Below the pieces are notes generated by a model, which worked only from the letters and a program-made list of their open reading frames with translations, did no database searches and had not been told where the DNA came from. From the NCBI GenBank assembly GCA_023375785.1, contig SZWC01000551.1, positions 169,191 through 233,190 of the forward strand: a stretch of DNA of 64,000 bases, read 5' to 3'. This stretch comes from Penium margaritaceum (taxonomy: Eukaryota; Streptophyta; Zygnematophyceae; Desmidiales; Peniaceae). Positions 30,852-43,637 of the stretch are shown here, one piece after another (the first letter of the stretch is position 1; each line of letters begins with the position of its first letter). A program made the position numbers and the translations under genes.

Positions 30852-31572
30852 TCTTGGATCGCGTGGAAAGAGGGAGCCTTGGAGGAGCAAGCATGTGGGA
30901 CTCGAAGGGCATCACTGGTGCAGAAGTCTGGTTGTTAAATCACTTAAAATGATGGAGTACATATAGAGATAGAGCTTGGGCAAGTCAGCCCTCTCACAAG
31001 TCACACCACTTAGCCATGGAGGATAAGGCTCACACACAATAGTCCATAATCTCACACAAGAGAGGAAATCGGCCTAGCAATCAGGCTCACCAGAGCTAGA
31101 AAATACTCTCATGGCACACTCCTAGTGGTCACATAACCCACAATCCCATGGAGAATCGCCATGTATCTATGGCTAGCACACAAGGATCTCACCTCACCGA
31201 AAAAGTAAGGAGAGGTACCTTTTTCCTAGTCAGTACACTCTGAGAAGGCAATCTAAGAATCTAGGATCTTTTTTGATATTTCTCCCATCAGGTCTTGATC
31301 TTGGACCTCTTGCGTTTTTCTTTTCTCAGACGAAAGCAGGGAGTCATCGCCCATGGTCACATGGATATCGCCGGTAGATGACCCTGAGAACTTCAAAAAC
31401 TCATAGCTCCCAATCCGACCGTTTGATCGGCTTGAAACTTGACACGAAGACATTTTGCCACCTGATCTTTTTATTGGTGAAGTTAGATTGACGATCGGAT
31501 CAAGCATCTGGTAGTTTCTTGGAACTTGCTCCTGTGGAGCTCAAACTGAGCCGGATGGCTGCTTTCCCAACA
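30852..31572 (-). repeat. 3' LTR of A10 (721 bp)
   Basis: Plus-strand reading from about TCTTGGATC to TTCCCAACA. It is followed by the reverse of the polypurine tract and the RNase H end. Confidence 0.85.
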
Positions 31573-34500
31573 ATCTCCCACTTTGCCGCAGTCAGAGTGG
31601 ACTGAGTCCACATGCCTTCATGCACAACTGCTTCTTCTCATGGGTTATTGGCTTGGTACAGAAATCAGCGACATGCTTGCTGGTTGGAGTAAACGCCAGC
31701 TTCATAGCACCCTCCTGCACCATGTGCCTCATGAAATGATATGCGATGTCAATGTGCTTGGTGCGTGCATGGTGCTATGGATTCTTGGCAAGTGCAATTG
31801 CGCTCTGGTTGTCGACGCATACAGGAACGGGAACTGCTACACTCCCACTCATTTCTACCATGAGACGTTATAGCCAAACTGCTTCCTTGACTCCAAAGCT
31901 GAGAAAGACGTACTCAGTTTCCGTGCTTGAGGTGGCCACGACTACCTGTCGCTTGTTCCACCAGCTAATGGCTCCAACATTCATGAGGAACACATGTCCA
32001 GAGATGGACATACGGTCCTCAAGGTTTGAAGCCCAATCTGTGTCTGTGTAGCCGATGATGCTATTGTCATTGCCGTTGTAGGTGATGCCGATGTTGATGG
32101 TTCCAGCAAGGTAACGGAAGATCCGCTTCACTGCCTTCTAGTGCTCGAGTCCGTGATTTGCCGTGAGCTGGCTCACAGTGCTTATAGCATATGCGAGGTC
32201 GGGCCTAGTTGCCACAATCAGGTACATGAGATTGCCGAGGGCGCTCTGGTACTTTTGCCGCTCAGCTGCATCTGCTTTTCCACTGAAACTAACGAGGTAC
32301 TGTCGCGTCTCCAGCGGCGTGCCGATGGGTTTGGCCTCTGCCATGCCAAATCGTTGTAGGACCTCCTTGATGTAGCGACTTTGTTGTAGCAAGAGAGAGC
32401 ATGATTTGCGGTCACGCGTGATCTGGATACCAGGTATGATGCCTCTCCGAGATCAGACATGTGGAAGCGCTCCTACATGGCGTCCTTAAACTACTGTAGT
32501 ACAGACATGCTGTTGGAAAGGAGGAGCATGTCATCCACATAGACGATGATGATCAGCACCTCGTGACCATGCTGCCAACGATAGACGCAGTAGTCACACT
32601 CAATGCGCTCAAATCCTATACACTGTAACGCCGCATCCAACTTCTGGTTCCAAGCACGCGACGCTTACTTAAGGCCGTATAGCGACTTTTGCAGCTTGCA
32701 AACCAGGTGCCCCTGGCCATCCATGACGAACCCCTCCCGCTGCTCCATGTAAATCTCCTCCTCCAGGTCACCGTTGAGGAACATTGTCTTGACGTCCATG
32801 TGGTGGACCACAAAGTCTTCTGCTCCTGCATAGGAAAGGAGCGTACGCACAGAGGCAAACTTTGCAACAGGGACAAAAGTTTCTCTGTAGTCGATGGCCT
32901 CCTCCTATGAGTAGCCCTTGGCGACCATTTTTATAGGTTACCATCTGCTCCCTGCTTGTTCTTGAACACCCTCTTGCACTTGATCACCTTACGTCCAGGT
33001 GGACACTCAGTCAGCTCCCACGTGCTGTTGTCCAGCTGCGATTGTATCTCCTGCTACACGGCTTCCGCCCAATGTGCTGCATCTGGTGCAGCCATGGCCT
33101 CCTTGTAAGACGCCGGCTCATCTGAGTCTACAGCAACTGCGACGTTCATTTTGTCTGGTTTTTTGAGCATCCAGAAATGCCCGCACTCACCAGGCTTGTA
33201 ACGCATCCTAAGAGGGTACCTTCAACCTGGTGCTAAAGAGTTAGGAGGCGGCTGGCGCGGTACTGCTGGCACAACTGCTTCTGCTGATGGTGGTGCATCT
33301 TCTTCTTTTGCTTCTGCCGATGAGGCCATTATATCTGCTGCATCAGACATGGGAGAGTAGACTAGTCCTCCCACTGTGACAGTGGAGGAAGGATCAGGAG
33401 AGGCTGGGTGAAGAAGAATATCTGCTCCCACTGCCTTGTTAGCTCCTGATTCTGCTGCCTCTTGACAGATAACGTTGGTACCGATGACGTTGCTCTCGTT
33501 GAAGACGACATCCCTAGAGATAGTGACGTGACCTGTATCCCTCTCGTAGAGGCAATACGCCTTGCTTGCCACGTCGTAGCCAATCATCAGCATCTACGGG
33601 CTCTGGCGTCCCACTTTTGCCACTTCTCCTTTGGCAGGTATATGTGCGCCAAGCTGGCAAAAGCGCGAAGATGACCCACGCTTTGCTCCTTGCCGAACCA
33701 CGCCTCGTACAGCGTCATCATCTCCAGGGCATTGGTTGGACTGCGGTTCTTGATGTACACCGTAGTGCTTATTACTTCCGCCAAAAAGTCATAGGTGAGC
33801 CGAGCCGCGTGTAGCATGGAGCGCGCCGACTCAACGATGGTGCGATTGGTGCGTTCTGCTATGTCGTTCTGCTACGGCAAGTATGGCGCAATGTGCTGCG
33901 CCTTGATGCCTACTGCTGCAAGGTCATCCTGGAACTCGTTGCTCAGGTACTCTCCACCGCGGTCGCTGCGCAGCGCCTTGATTTTCTTGCCCGTCTGGTT
34001 TCCACCATGGCCTTGAACTCCTTGAACCTTGCAAAGCATTGGTCCTTGAAGGGAAATACGGAGCAATGTAACGGCTGAAATCATCAATGCTCCAAAGCTC
34101 TGGGTCTTCATCGGGCCACACAAGTCTATGGAGACCAGCTCTAGCACCTCCTTCGCGCGCTCTCCTGCTCCAGAGAGCACTTCGCAATGTTGCTTCCCCT
34201 CCAAACAGCCGATGCACAACTGCTGCTTGAAGCTAGAGATAGTGGGAAAGTCACGCACCATCTGCTTCGTTTGAAGTTGATGTAAGACGCGCATGCCGAT
34301 GTGGCCATAGTGGGCATGCCAGTTTTCGCCATTGATGGCCTGTACCACTGCTGCAAGGCTCTGCTCACGCGGGATCTTGGTCGCCCCCAACAGGCGGTAC
34401 ATATCTCCTTTTTTCAGCAAACTGGCCAACTCCTATCTTGTTTCCTTGTCGAGGATGTAGCCATAATCATCGTCAAAGACGACGCGCAGTCCTGTCTTGG

Positions 34501-35773
34501 TGAGAGAAGACACTGAGAGAAGTTTGAACGCAGCATCAGGCACATACAACACGCCATGGAACACTCCCACTTCAATGCCACGCGGGGTCTCCAACCACAT
34601 CTCCACAATCCCAATCCCCTAAGCATACACTTCCCGATCATCACCCAAAGCAATCAGACGGGGGGGAATGGAGAGCAGCTGCGTGAACCACTCCATGTGG
34701 TGCGTCAGACTCTTGGTACATCCCGAGTCCTTGTACCACGCCACATCCACCTTTTCCTTCTGCGACATGTCAAACTTTGCCATGAAAAGGCGGTCGCGCA
34801 CCTCCTTGGCAACGTTCATATTGCCAAAATGGCGCACGCCAGTTTGGTTCTGTTGCTGCTGCTGCTGATGTTGCTTTGACTCCTACTGCTGTTGTGGAAA
34901 TTGCTAATTTTGCTACTATTAATGCTGCTCCTTCTGCTCCCTCTTGAACTTGAAGCACTTTTTCTTGTAGTGCCCCTCTTTTTGGCAATAGTGGCACTTG
35001 CCCTTCTTCTTGCCTCTCTGCTGCCTGGACTATTGCTGCTGCTGGTTTCGTGAGCCCATGGCTATGAAACTTGCTTCACTGCTGCTGCTACCGCCATTGC
35101 GCTTTGCTGCATTGCGACGTAGTTCCACTTGCACCAGGAGCATGCAAATGAAGTCGAGGTCGAGAGTCGGCTAGCACTCCAATGTCTCTCGCACCGTATC
35201 ATAGCTCGTTGGGAGTCCCCTTAGCATGAGGAGGATGAAGCGTGTGTCTTCCACAGGGTTGCCGGTCGCTTTCAGTTGCTTCGCCAGCTCCTTTGCCCTG
35301 CCCAACTACGCCTCCATCCTTTCCCCACCTTGCATTTTCAACGCCATCATCTTCTCCTCCTAAAGCATCAGGAATGTAGGATCCTTGCTCTCATACTTCT
35401 TGTACAACGTATCGCAGCCCTCTTTTGTAGTAGCCTTGTCACTCACGTACTGAAGATGCGGGTTGGAGATGGTGTTGACAAGCAACCTGTATGCCTGCCT
35501 GTCCTTCTTCTTCCACCTCTCATATGGCGCTGCTCCAGTTGTAGACGAACTTGCATCTGCTGCACCTTTCTTTGGCGTCTTTCCCGTGACCACCTCTACT
35601 GCGGTGATACCTTTTGCCTGTGGAGGCGGAGCGCGCTCGTTGTCGCTCACCTCCTCCCACAAGCCCCCCTCCTCCAAAAGAGAGCGGGTACGGATCTTCC
35701 AAAACGTGAGGTTGACGCATCCTTCCAGCCTCTCCAAGGGCTTGGCTGCTGTTACCACGCCTGCTTCTGCCAA
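31573..35773 (-). pseudogene. pol: A10 gag-pol remains
   Basis: Gag starts at 35773 (MAEAGVVTAAKPLERLEGC). The CCHC knuckle block lies at 34955-34996 and the protease DSG region near 34715. Pre-integrase is near 34230-34330, the integrase core at about 33600-34150 and the linker at about 33230-33450. Reverse transcriptase runs from about 33000, with YVDD at 32530-32541. RNase H spans about 31600-32080. Order and spacing match A9. It is a fossil with roughly ten or more breaks. Confidence 0.85.
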
Positions 35774-36406
35774 TTTGAGCCTTGGTGATGTTCAGCGCTG
35801 CCCTAGAGTGGCAGCGCTACCCCTACTTCTACTGCTGCTTCAGCCAGAAATCTGTCTGACGGAAAAAGGACTATAGAGGCAAGCAGACTGGTAATTTGGA
35901 AAAACCAAGCCCACCTGTGCAAGATTCATCTCAAAAGATTTCAGATCGACCCATAAAACAGGATCATCAAAGGGGAATTTTGAGAGATATGCCCTTTTGA
36001 AAACAGAGTATGCTTTTGCTCCTACTCCAGCTCACACCAGCCAGCTTGTAAACAATGTTTCTCCCAAACCTACCAATGGAATGCAAATATGTTTGCACCA
36101 ATGGAAAGCTGAGGAAAAATACTTCAATTTGGATGTGCTACTTTTTAATTTTGACAAAGAAACGAGAGATTTTGGTCATCACAAGGCGAAAGTCTTACTC
36201 AAAGAGAAGAGTGTAGCCATGGCCGACCTTGTTTTGAGCATAACGCTCAATCCGACTTTTGGATTTTTGCAATGTTGGGCTCGTTCGAAAGCTTGTCTTT
36301 TGATCTTGAAGCTCCAGTGGTCGATTGTTAAATTTGATGAAGGTTTTTTCCCCAACCCGTCACTCTAAAAGGGATGGCCTGTGCTGGCTAAAAGTGGCAG
36401 AACTTT

Positions 36407-36418
36407 GCTCTGATACCA
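36407..36418 (-). promoter_or_regulatory. Primer binding site of A10
   Basis: Reverse complement of TGGTATCAGAGC, intact, next to the 5' LTR. Confidence 0.88.
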
Positions 36419-36420
36419 AA

Positions 36421-37159
36421 TATTAGATCTGGAGGAGAGAGGGAGCCTTCGAGCAGCGAGTATGTGGGACTGGAAGGGCATTACTTGTGCTGAAGAATGG
36501 TTGTTGAAGCACTCCAAATGATGGAGTACATATAGAGCTAGAGCTTGGGCAAGTCAGCCCTCTCACAAGCCACACCACTTAGCTATAGAGGCTAAGGCTC
36601 ATACACTAGAGTCCATAATCTCAAACAAGGGAGGAAATCATCCTAACAATCAGGCTGACCACTCACACACAACCTAGACAGCAAGAAAATACTCTCATGG
36701 TACACTCCTAGTGGTCACATAACCCACAATCTCATGGAGAATCGCCATGTGTCCATGGCTAGCACACAAGGATCTCACCTCACCTAAAAAGTAAAGTGAG
36801 GTACCTTTTTTCCTCGTCAGCACACTCTAACAAGGTAACCCAAGAATCTAGGACCCTCTTGGATATTTCTCCCATCAGGTCTTGACCCTGGATCTCTTGC
36901 CTTTTTCTTTTCTCAGGCTAAGGCATGGAGCCATCGCCCATGGTCTCTCAGATATCGGCGGTCGATGACCCCAAATACTTCGAAAATTCATATATCCCAA
37001 TCTGAACGTTGGACCGGCCTCAAACTTGGACCGTAGATATTTTGCCACCTGATCTTTCCAATGGTGGAGTCGGATTGACGATCGGAGCAGGCATGTGGTA
37101 CTTTCCAGGAACTTGCTCCTGTGGATATGAAACTGAGCCGAATGGCTCCTTTCCGAACA
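36421..37159 (-). repeat. 5' LTR of A10 (739 bp)
   Basis: Plus-strand reading TATTAGATCTGG to TTCCGAACA. It lies beside the primer site at 36407-36418. Confidence 0.88.
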
Positions 37160-38735
37160 AAAATAGATCTTGATATACTTGTTCTTGACAATCACGGCCT
37201 CCTCTTGAGTCAAGATGACTGTCATATCGTGGTGCGTGATTTTGGACAGTGACAAAAGGTTTGCCGCAAAAGACATCATAGAGGTGATGTTCTCCAGCTT
37301 CAAGTATTTTTCAGTATCGTTTGTGTCAATGGTGATCAACATATCTCTGTGACCTTGTGTATGGACACGGCTGTTGTTGGCACACCGGAAGAGGTCATAT
37401 CAGCCTCTGAGTTAAGGTTCCATTCTAAGCAGTTCATAGAAATCACTTCCTTACACTGTGTCCGTAGTATCTGGTCACTTTTGCGCAAGGATCTCACTCC
37501 TGGAGCTTAGTTCAACCTATGTTTTTTCTATGGCAAAATTGTGACAGGTATCTGAAAGGTTAGAACTATATTCAATGACAGGAGACGGACAGGTTCTTAT
37601 AGTCCTAGAGCTAGCCTCTGGTATAGATACGTAAAGGCTCCTTGGATAAGCCACCTCAGAGGCAATCCAGATTGCATCATCCCCCTTGCCTACATGGCAC
37701 TCCATGTGATCGCCAAGTGGTCCCAGCCAGCACGATGGACCTTGGAATGTTCTAAGATGTCTCTTGGAACCTTCGTGTCCCCCTTTTGGTAACAAAGAAA
37801 ATTAGTCACTAGTGTTAGGAATGGAGGAATCCAGCTCAGTTTCATGTCCATAGGAGCAAGTTCAAGGAAACTACCAAATACCTCCTCTAATTGTTTATGA
37901 GACTATAATATTTGAAAGATGAAGTGGTAAACTGTCTACGGTGCAAGTTTTATGTGGATACAACAGTGGGATTGATAGATATGGATTTTTAAAATTTGTG
38001 GGATCACCAATCGCCGGTATTTGGGTGACAGAGGATGATGGCTCTATGCCGGAGAAAAAGAGAAAAAGGCGAGAGGTCTAGGGTCAAGACACAATGGGAT
38101 AAATTCTGTAAAAGTCCTAGATTCTTGGATTACCTTATCAGAGTGAGGTGACTAGGGAAAAGATACCTGTTCTTTATTTTTAGGTATGGTGAGATGTTTG
38201 TGTGCTAGACATAGACACAAGGTAACTCTCCATGGGATCGTGGATTGTGTGACCACTAGGAGTATGCCATGAGAGAATTTTCTAAAATTTCAGGTTGTTT
38301 GTGAGTAGTTTCTCTAATTGCTTGGCTGATTTCCTCTCTTGTGTGAGATTATGAGCTCTCGCACACTAGAGTGTGCGAGTCTTAGTCTCCTTGACTAAGT
38401 GGTGCGGCTTGAAAGACGGCTGAATTGTCCAAGCTCTAACTCTATATGTAGTTAATGGTTTTGAGTGAATAAAGAATCATTCTTGAGCACAACTAATGCC
38501 CTTTAAGTCCCACATGCTTGCTACTCCAAAGCTCCCCCTCCTCTCTAGTTCAAACAACAGGCCAAGATTTCACCCAGTGATCTCTCCCTCCAGAAACCAA
38601 CTGTGGAGCGTCTAAGCCACAAGAAATTGTTCTAGTCAGTGTTTGTTGGCTATGCTATCCAGTTTGGACCAAGGGGACTTCCTCCAAAGGAGCATTGAAT
38701 GCCTTGTCTATCTGGATCAGACTTAAGGGACTGTC
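37160..38735 (-). mobile_element. Copia-B piece B11 holding a solo A LTR
   Basis: This minus-strand family-B piece has gag-protease sequence at 37160 to about 37393, then family-B LTR sequence at about 37394-37812 and 38557-38735. The LTR sequence is split by a solo family-A LTR (37813-38556). The right end meets a plus-strand B LTR head-to-head near 38736. The gag and LTR parts are not neighbours in an intact element, so the piece is rearranged. It carries many breaks. Confidence 0.7.
37813..38556 (+). repeat. Solo Copia-A LTR in a B LTR (744 bp)
   Basis: A complete A LTR without internal sequence runs from TGTTAGGAAT to TTCAAACA. Family-B LTR sequence stops on its left and resumes on its right. 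The flanks ACTAG (37808-37812) and ACAGG (38557-38561) look like a decayed 5-bp target duplication. Solo LTRs arise by recombination between the two LTRs of one element. It is strongly diverged from the young LTRs, so it is old. Confidence 0.82.
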
Positions 38736-41461
38736 CAAAAGCCCCCTGTTCTAAACTGGATAGTATAGGAAGGATCATTTACCTAGGACAACTCCTTGTG
38801 GCTTAGACGTTCCAAAGTTAGTCTCTGGAGCGAGAGGTCACTAGGTCAAATCCCACACCAGTGACTAATTTTCTTTGTGACCAAAAGGTGGAAAAGAAGG
38901 GTTTAAGAGACATCTTAGAATATTCCAAGGTCCTACCTGGTGGCAAGCACCACTTGGCACTCACAAGGAACGCCATGTAGGCAGGGAGATGATGTAATAT
39001 AGATTGCTCTGAAAGATGCTCATCCATGGAGCCACTACGCGCCTAGGCTAGAGGTTAGTTCTAGGACTATAAGAACCTGTCAGTTGCCTGTCATTGAGTA
39101 CAGTTCTTACCTTTGAGACTCCAAACAAAGTTGTTTACCAGAGGCAGACACTAAAGAAATATTAGTTGATCTGAGCCCCAAGAGTTTGCTCCTTGTGCGA
39201 AATCGACCAGGTACTAAGGACATAGTGCAAGGAAGTGATTCCTATGAACTGTTTAGAATGGAACCTTAACTTAGAGGGTGATATCACCTCTTCGTTGGCA
39301 TACCAAGAGTGGTCAACGGGAAACATTGTCTCGGAACCCGTTTTCAAGACCGTCGCCTGAAGCAGGTTGACAAAGGTACGCTTTTGTTTAGTTTCTCATC
39401 CTCTCAATCTTGCACCGCGTATCAGATCCATCAACTCCATGTGCTCCATCTGCTCTAATAGTTCTAATGGCAGCTACTCGTACTTAGCAAACAATTGCCA
39501 AGGATAAGCCTTGTCCTTGTAAATACGACACTTGGACCCTAACCAGGATAAGCTCTTCCCTTGGAGGCACGACCCTGGATTTGCTCATGTGCGTTCTTCT
39601 CTTTCTACAGGTGATCAACGGTCAAGGAGTAAGTAGCGGATCTCTACCTATACCTCTAGTAGACAACACCCTTCGTAAGCATGTATCGGCTTCAATAAAG
39701 CAGAAAAGCAGAAAAGCAAAGAAGCAATATGAAGATACCCGCTATGCTCACTCTTGAGCAAGTGAACAATCGGATAGCTTTTCCTATGGATGGGTTTTCC
39801 CTTCTAAAATGGCAATGTTAGATTGTCATGAGGGTGCATGGCTACTTGAAGATATTCCTTAGAGAACAGGAGGAACCTCCAAAATAGGTACTGAGATAAA
39901 GTGTGGAGTCTCAGAAATGATATGGTGCTTGCGATTCTTGTGATATCAGTGGATGAGTCACTACATGTCAATATCTAAGGTATAACAGATGCATCAAACG
40001 CTTGTGAGAAGCTTGCAGGTTTACACCGACCAATGGCTCTCGCAAATCGCCTCGTCATCCTTCAAAAGCTGATTTCGATGAGGGTGAGGGAAGGAGAGGG
40101 GATTCAAACTTCCTCTTGTAGTTTGAAGGACCGTTGCAGCAAGTGACCCAAATGAACTCGGGAATCAACACCAACATTCAAGCTGTAATCCTCTTCGTGG
40201 CGTTACGTGAAAGTTGGGATTGTCTGATCACTGTCTTTGGCGGTCGGAAGAAGAACTTGGCGTATGAGGCAGTGTCTAAGTACGTGCATAACGAGGCCAG
40301 TGGAAGCGGGGGCAGTGGTGGAAAATACAAGAGTGTCCGTTGAAAGAGTGCGAAGCGTCCTAGAAAGTACCATCACAGTGGCATGCTTGGGAACCGGGCA
40401 AGATAATGGTGGTAGATATGAGGGCAAATAAAATGGTAAGAAGTTGGCAAACATGATGGCTAAGAGCGTACCGGCAACCAAGGAAACAGCGCTGATCAAG
40501 CGTGGAGCCTACAAGCTCCACTCTGGTACAAACCACCTATCTTCAAGGGAGAAGGATGGGTGCATCTCCATTGGAGACACTAAACGTCGCTTTAGGTGTG
40601 CCAACGGCAGCCTTGTCCATGAGCAAGACACGGGATATAAGTTGATCAGCATCAATGTGAAGGGTGCTAAAAACGACTTGAAGCTGGAGAACGTTGTCTA
40701 CATGCCGTCTTTTCCGGCAAAGCTCTTGTCAATGTCCAAAATCACGGACCTCAACATGACGCTCGTCTGCACAAACGTGGAGGCCGTGATTATCAAGAAC
40801 AAGGACATAAAGATCCTTTGTCCCATGAAGATTCTTATCGCACAATTCCTAAGAGTTGATGGGCTCTACGTTTTGTAGACCAAATCCCTTCAAAGTACAA
40901 ATGAGGGATATGTGGTGGTTGAAGAACCCAAGTCTCCAAAGCCTGATGTTGCACCATAGGCCATCACCATGGCCGCCAACTCTACGTACACTGATGCTGA
41001 GCTGTGGCACATGCGGTTTCGCCATGTGGCCGATAGCACAGTGCAAGCTATGCAGCAGTACAAAGTGGTTCATGGGATGGAGGGATACAAGGCCAAAGAT
41101 GAGAGAAAGTGCAAGAAACTGTATGAGTCATGCCTCTAAGTCACAGTGAAGAGGAAACCATTTGAGCATAATGGGCAACGTGCGGTAGCAATCTTGCAAC
41201 TGAGTCACTCTGATTCGTGCAGACCATTTCGCATTCCCTCAAACAGTGAGAGAAAATACTGTGTGACCTTCATTGATGATCACGATTACAAGAATTGGAT
41301 TTTCTTCCTCAAGACAAAGGGAAATATCAAGGAGAAGCTGGAAGAGTTTATCGTGATGGTAGAGCGGCAGAGAAGAAAAACGATCAAGGTTCTCTGGACG
41401 AATAATGGTGGTGAGTACGAGGCGTACAAAGGCTGGTTGAGCCAACATGGCATCAACGACT
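38736..41461 (+). mobile_element. Copia-B copy B12, left half
   Basis: This plus-strand family-B piece contains a partial LTR at about 38741-39372, a leader, gag from 39729, a protease block near 40520 and integrase to 41461 (DNGGEYEA block near 41403). It is interrupted there by the LTR of B13. The sequence that reappears beyond B13 at 61980-63776 is reverse transcriptase, RNase H and a B LTR in the same orientation, so the two may be halves of one element. It is broken in many places. Confidence 0.75.
39729..41461 (+). pseudogene. gag: B12 gag and integrase remains
   Basis: Starts at 39729 with a diverged family-B Gag start. It contains Gag core, a diverged knuckle region, the protease-associated block near 40500-40720, the LWHMRFRHVAD pre-integrase block near 41000, and integrase core from about 41190 to 41461. 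It is a fossil with many breaks. Confidence 0.7.
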
Positions 41462-42015
41462 TCTTGACCTAATATGCTCCTTGTTCATAGCTGACATTTG
41501 GACAGGCATAGGACGGACTAGGCATGCACTGCTCCCTTGGATTAAGTCCCCTAAGTCTGGTCTACATAGACAAGGCATGCAATGCTCCTTTGGAGCAAGT
41601 CCCCTTGTTGTAAACAAGATAGTATGCAAGGGCGATGATGCAAACCAGATGGCAACCAAAGAGGCACATCTAAGGAGCCACTACGCACTTAGGCTACAGG
41701 CTGGCTCTAGGACTATAAGGACCTGTCAGTTACCTATCATTGAGTGCAGTTCTTACCGTTGAGACTCCTAACTGAGTTGTCCACTAGAGGCAGACACTAA
41801 AGAAGCATTGGTTCTAAGCCCTAGGAGTTCGGTGCTTACACAAAAATGACCAGGTGTTAAGGACACAGTGCAAGTGAGTGATTCTCATGAACTGCTCAGT
41901 GTGGATCTTTTGCTCTAACAGTAATATCATATCTTGGTTGCAATATGAAGAGCGGTCAGCGGGAACCATTGTGTGCGAACTAGTTTTCTAGACTGTTGCC
42001 TCAAGCGATTTCACA
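41462..42015 (+). repeat. 5' LTR of B13
   Basis: Begins near TCTTGACCTAATATGCTCC and ends TTTCACA. It is shorter than the other B LTRs. Leader and primer site follow directly. Confidence 0.78.
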
Positions 42016-42017
42016 AA

Positions 42018-42031
42018 GGATTATGGGTCCA
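42018..42031 (+). promoter_or_regulatory. Half-tRNA primer site of B13
   Basis: GGATTATGGGTCCA, one base different from 21249-21262, at the same two-base offset from the LTR. Confidence 0.7.
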
Positions 42032-42175
42032 TACGAACTAGTAGAAACACACGTTTTTGCACACTCTCTTGTCCTCTCTATCTTGGAACGTGCATTAGGT
42101 CCATCACCTCATCTACTCAATAGGCGAGGGCTGGCACTAGGCGAACAAGGACCAAGGATAAGCTTTGCCCTTGGA

Positions 42176-42180
42176 GGTAC
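42176..42180. repeat. Target site duplication of A13, left copy
   Basis: GGTAC, identical to 48439-48443. In other B leaders the sequence reads GGAGGTACGACCCTTGG without interruption. Confidence 0.9.
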
Positions 42181-42897
42181 TGTTGGAACTTGAGGAGAGA
42201 GGGAGCCTTAAAGCAGCGAGCATGTGTGATTGGAAGGGCATCACTTGTGCTGAAGAATGGTTATAAAATCACTCAAAATGATGGAATACATATAGAGCTA
42301 GAGCTTGGGCAAGTCAGCCCTCTCACAAGCCACACCACTTAGCCATGGAGGCTAAGGCTCACACACTAGAGTCCATAATCTCACATAAGGGAGGAAATCA
42401 GCCTAGTAATCAAGCTGACAACTCACACACGACCTAGAGAGCTAGAGAATGCTCTCATGGCACACTCCTAGTGGTCACATAATCCACAAACCCATAGAGA
42501 ATCGCCATGTGTCCATGGCTAGCACACAAGGATCTCACTTCACCTAAAAAGTAAGGAGAGATACCTCTATCCTAGTCAGCACACTCTGACAAGGCAATCC
42601 TAAGACCAAGGACCTTTTTGGATATCTGTCCCATCAGGTCTTGACCCTGGACCTCTTGCCTTTTTCTTTTCTCAGGCTAAGGCATGGAGCCATCGCCCAT
42701 GGTCACCTGGATATCGACGGTCGATGACCCCGAAAACTACGAAAATTCATATCTCCCAATTCGACTGTTGGATCGGCCTCAAACTTGGACCGTAGACATT
42801 TTGCCACCAGATCTTTCCAATGGTGAGGTCGGATTGACGATCGTAGCACGCATCTGGTACATTCTTGGAACTGAGCCGGATGGCTCCTTTCCCAACA
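42181..42897 (-). repeat. 3' LTR of A13 (717 bp)
   Basis: Plus-strand reading TGTTGGAACT to TTCCCAACA, preceded by GGTAC and followed by the reverse of the polypurine tract. Confidence 0.92.
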
Positions 42898-43073
42898 ATC
42901 TCCCACTTTGCCGCAATCAGAGTGGGCTGAGTCCACATGCCTTCATGCAAAACTGCTGCTTCTCATGGGTGACTGGCTTGGTGCAGAAATGAGCGACCTG
43001 CTTGCTGGTTGGAGTAAACTCTAGCTTGATAGCACCCTCATGCACCATGTGCCCGATGAAATGATATGCGATG

Positions 43074-43637
43074 TCAATGTGCTTGGTGCGTGCATGGTGC
43101 TCGGGATTCTTGGCGAGTGCGATTGCGCTCTGGTTGTCGACGCGCACAGGAACTCGAACTGCTGCACTCCCACTCATCTCTGCCATGAGACGTTGGAGCC
43201 AAACTGCTTCCTTGGCTCCAAAGCTGAGAGATACATATGCAGCTTCTGTACTCGAGGTGGCCACGACCACATGCCGCTTGCTGCACTAGCTGATGCCTCC
43301 ACCATTCATGAGGAACACATGTNNNNNNNNNNNNNNNNNNNNNNNNNNNNNNNNNNNNNNNNNNNNNNNNNNNNNNNNNNNNNNNNNNTCAATGTGCTTG
43401 GTGCGTGCATGGTGCTCGGGATTCTTGGCGAGTGCGATTGCGCTCTGGTTGTCGACGCGCACAGGAACTCGAACTGCTGCACTCCCACTCATCTCTGCCA
43501 TGAGACGTTGGAGCCAAACTGCTTCCTTGGCTCCAAAGCTGAGAGATACATATGCAGCTTCTGTACTCGAGGTGGCCACGACCACATGCCGCTTGCTGCA
43601 CTAGCTGATGCCTCCACCATTCATGAGGAACACATGT
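43074..43637. other. N run at 43323-43388 flanked by a 249-bp duplication
   Basis: 43074-43322 and 43389-43637 look identical. No other A copy repeats this RNase H segment, so the N run probably joins two contig ends that really overlap. Confidence 0.85.

Larger units (their letters stand above)
30852..37159 (-). mobile_element. Copia-A copy A10, full span, minus strand
   Basis: On the minus strand the 5' LTR is at 36421-37159, the primer site at 36407-36418 and the leader at about 35800-36400. Gag begins at about 35773, pol runs down to 31573 and the 3' LTR is 30852-31572. Nearly all family-A domains are present. The two LTRs differ by about a tenth by eye, and the coding region carries roughly ten or more breaks, so it is clearly older than A5, A9 and A13. 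No target duplication is seen: the left flank is B8 pol and the right flank a minus-strand B piece, so sequence beside it was rearranged. Confidence 0.88.
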
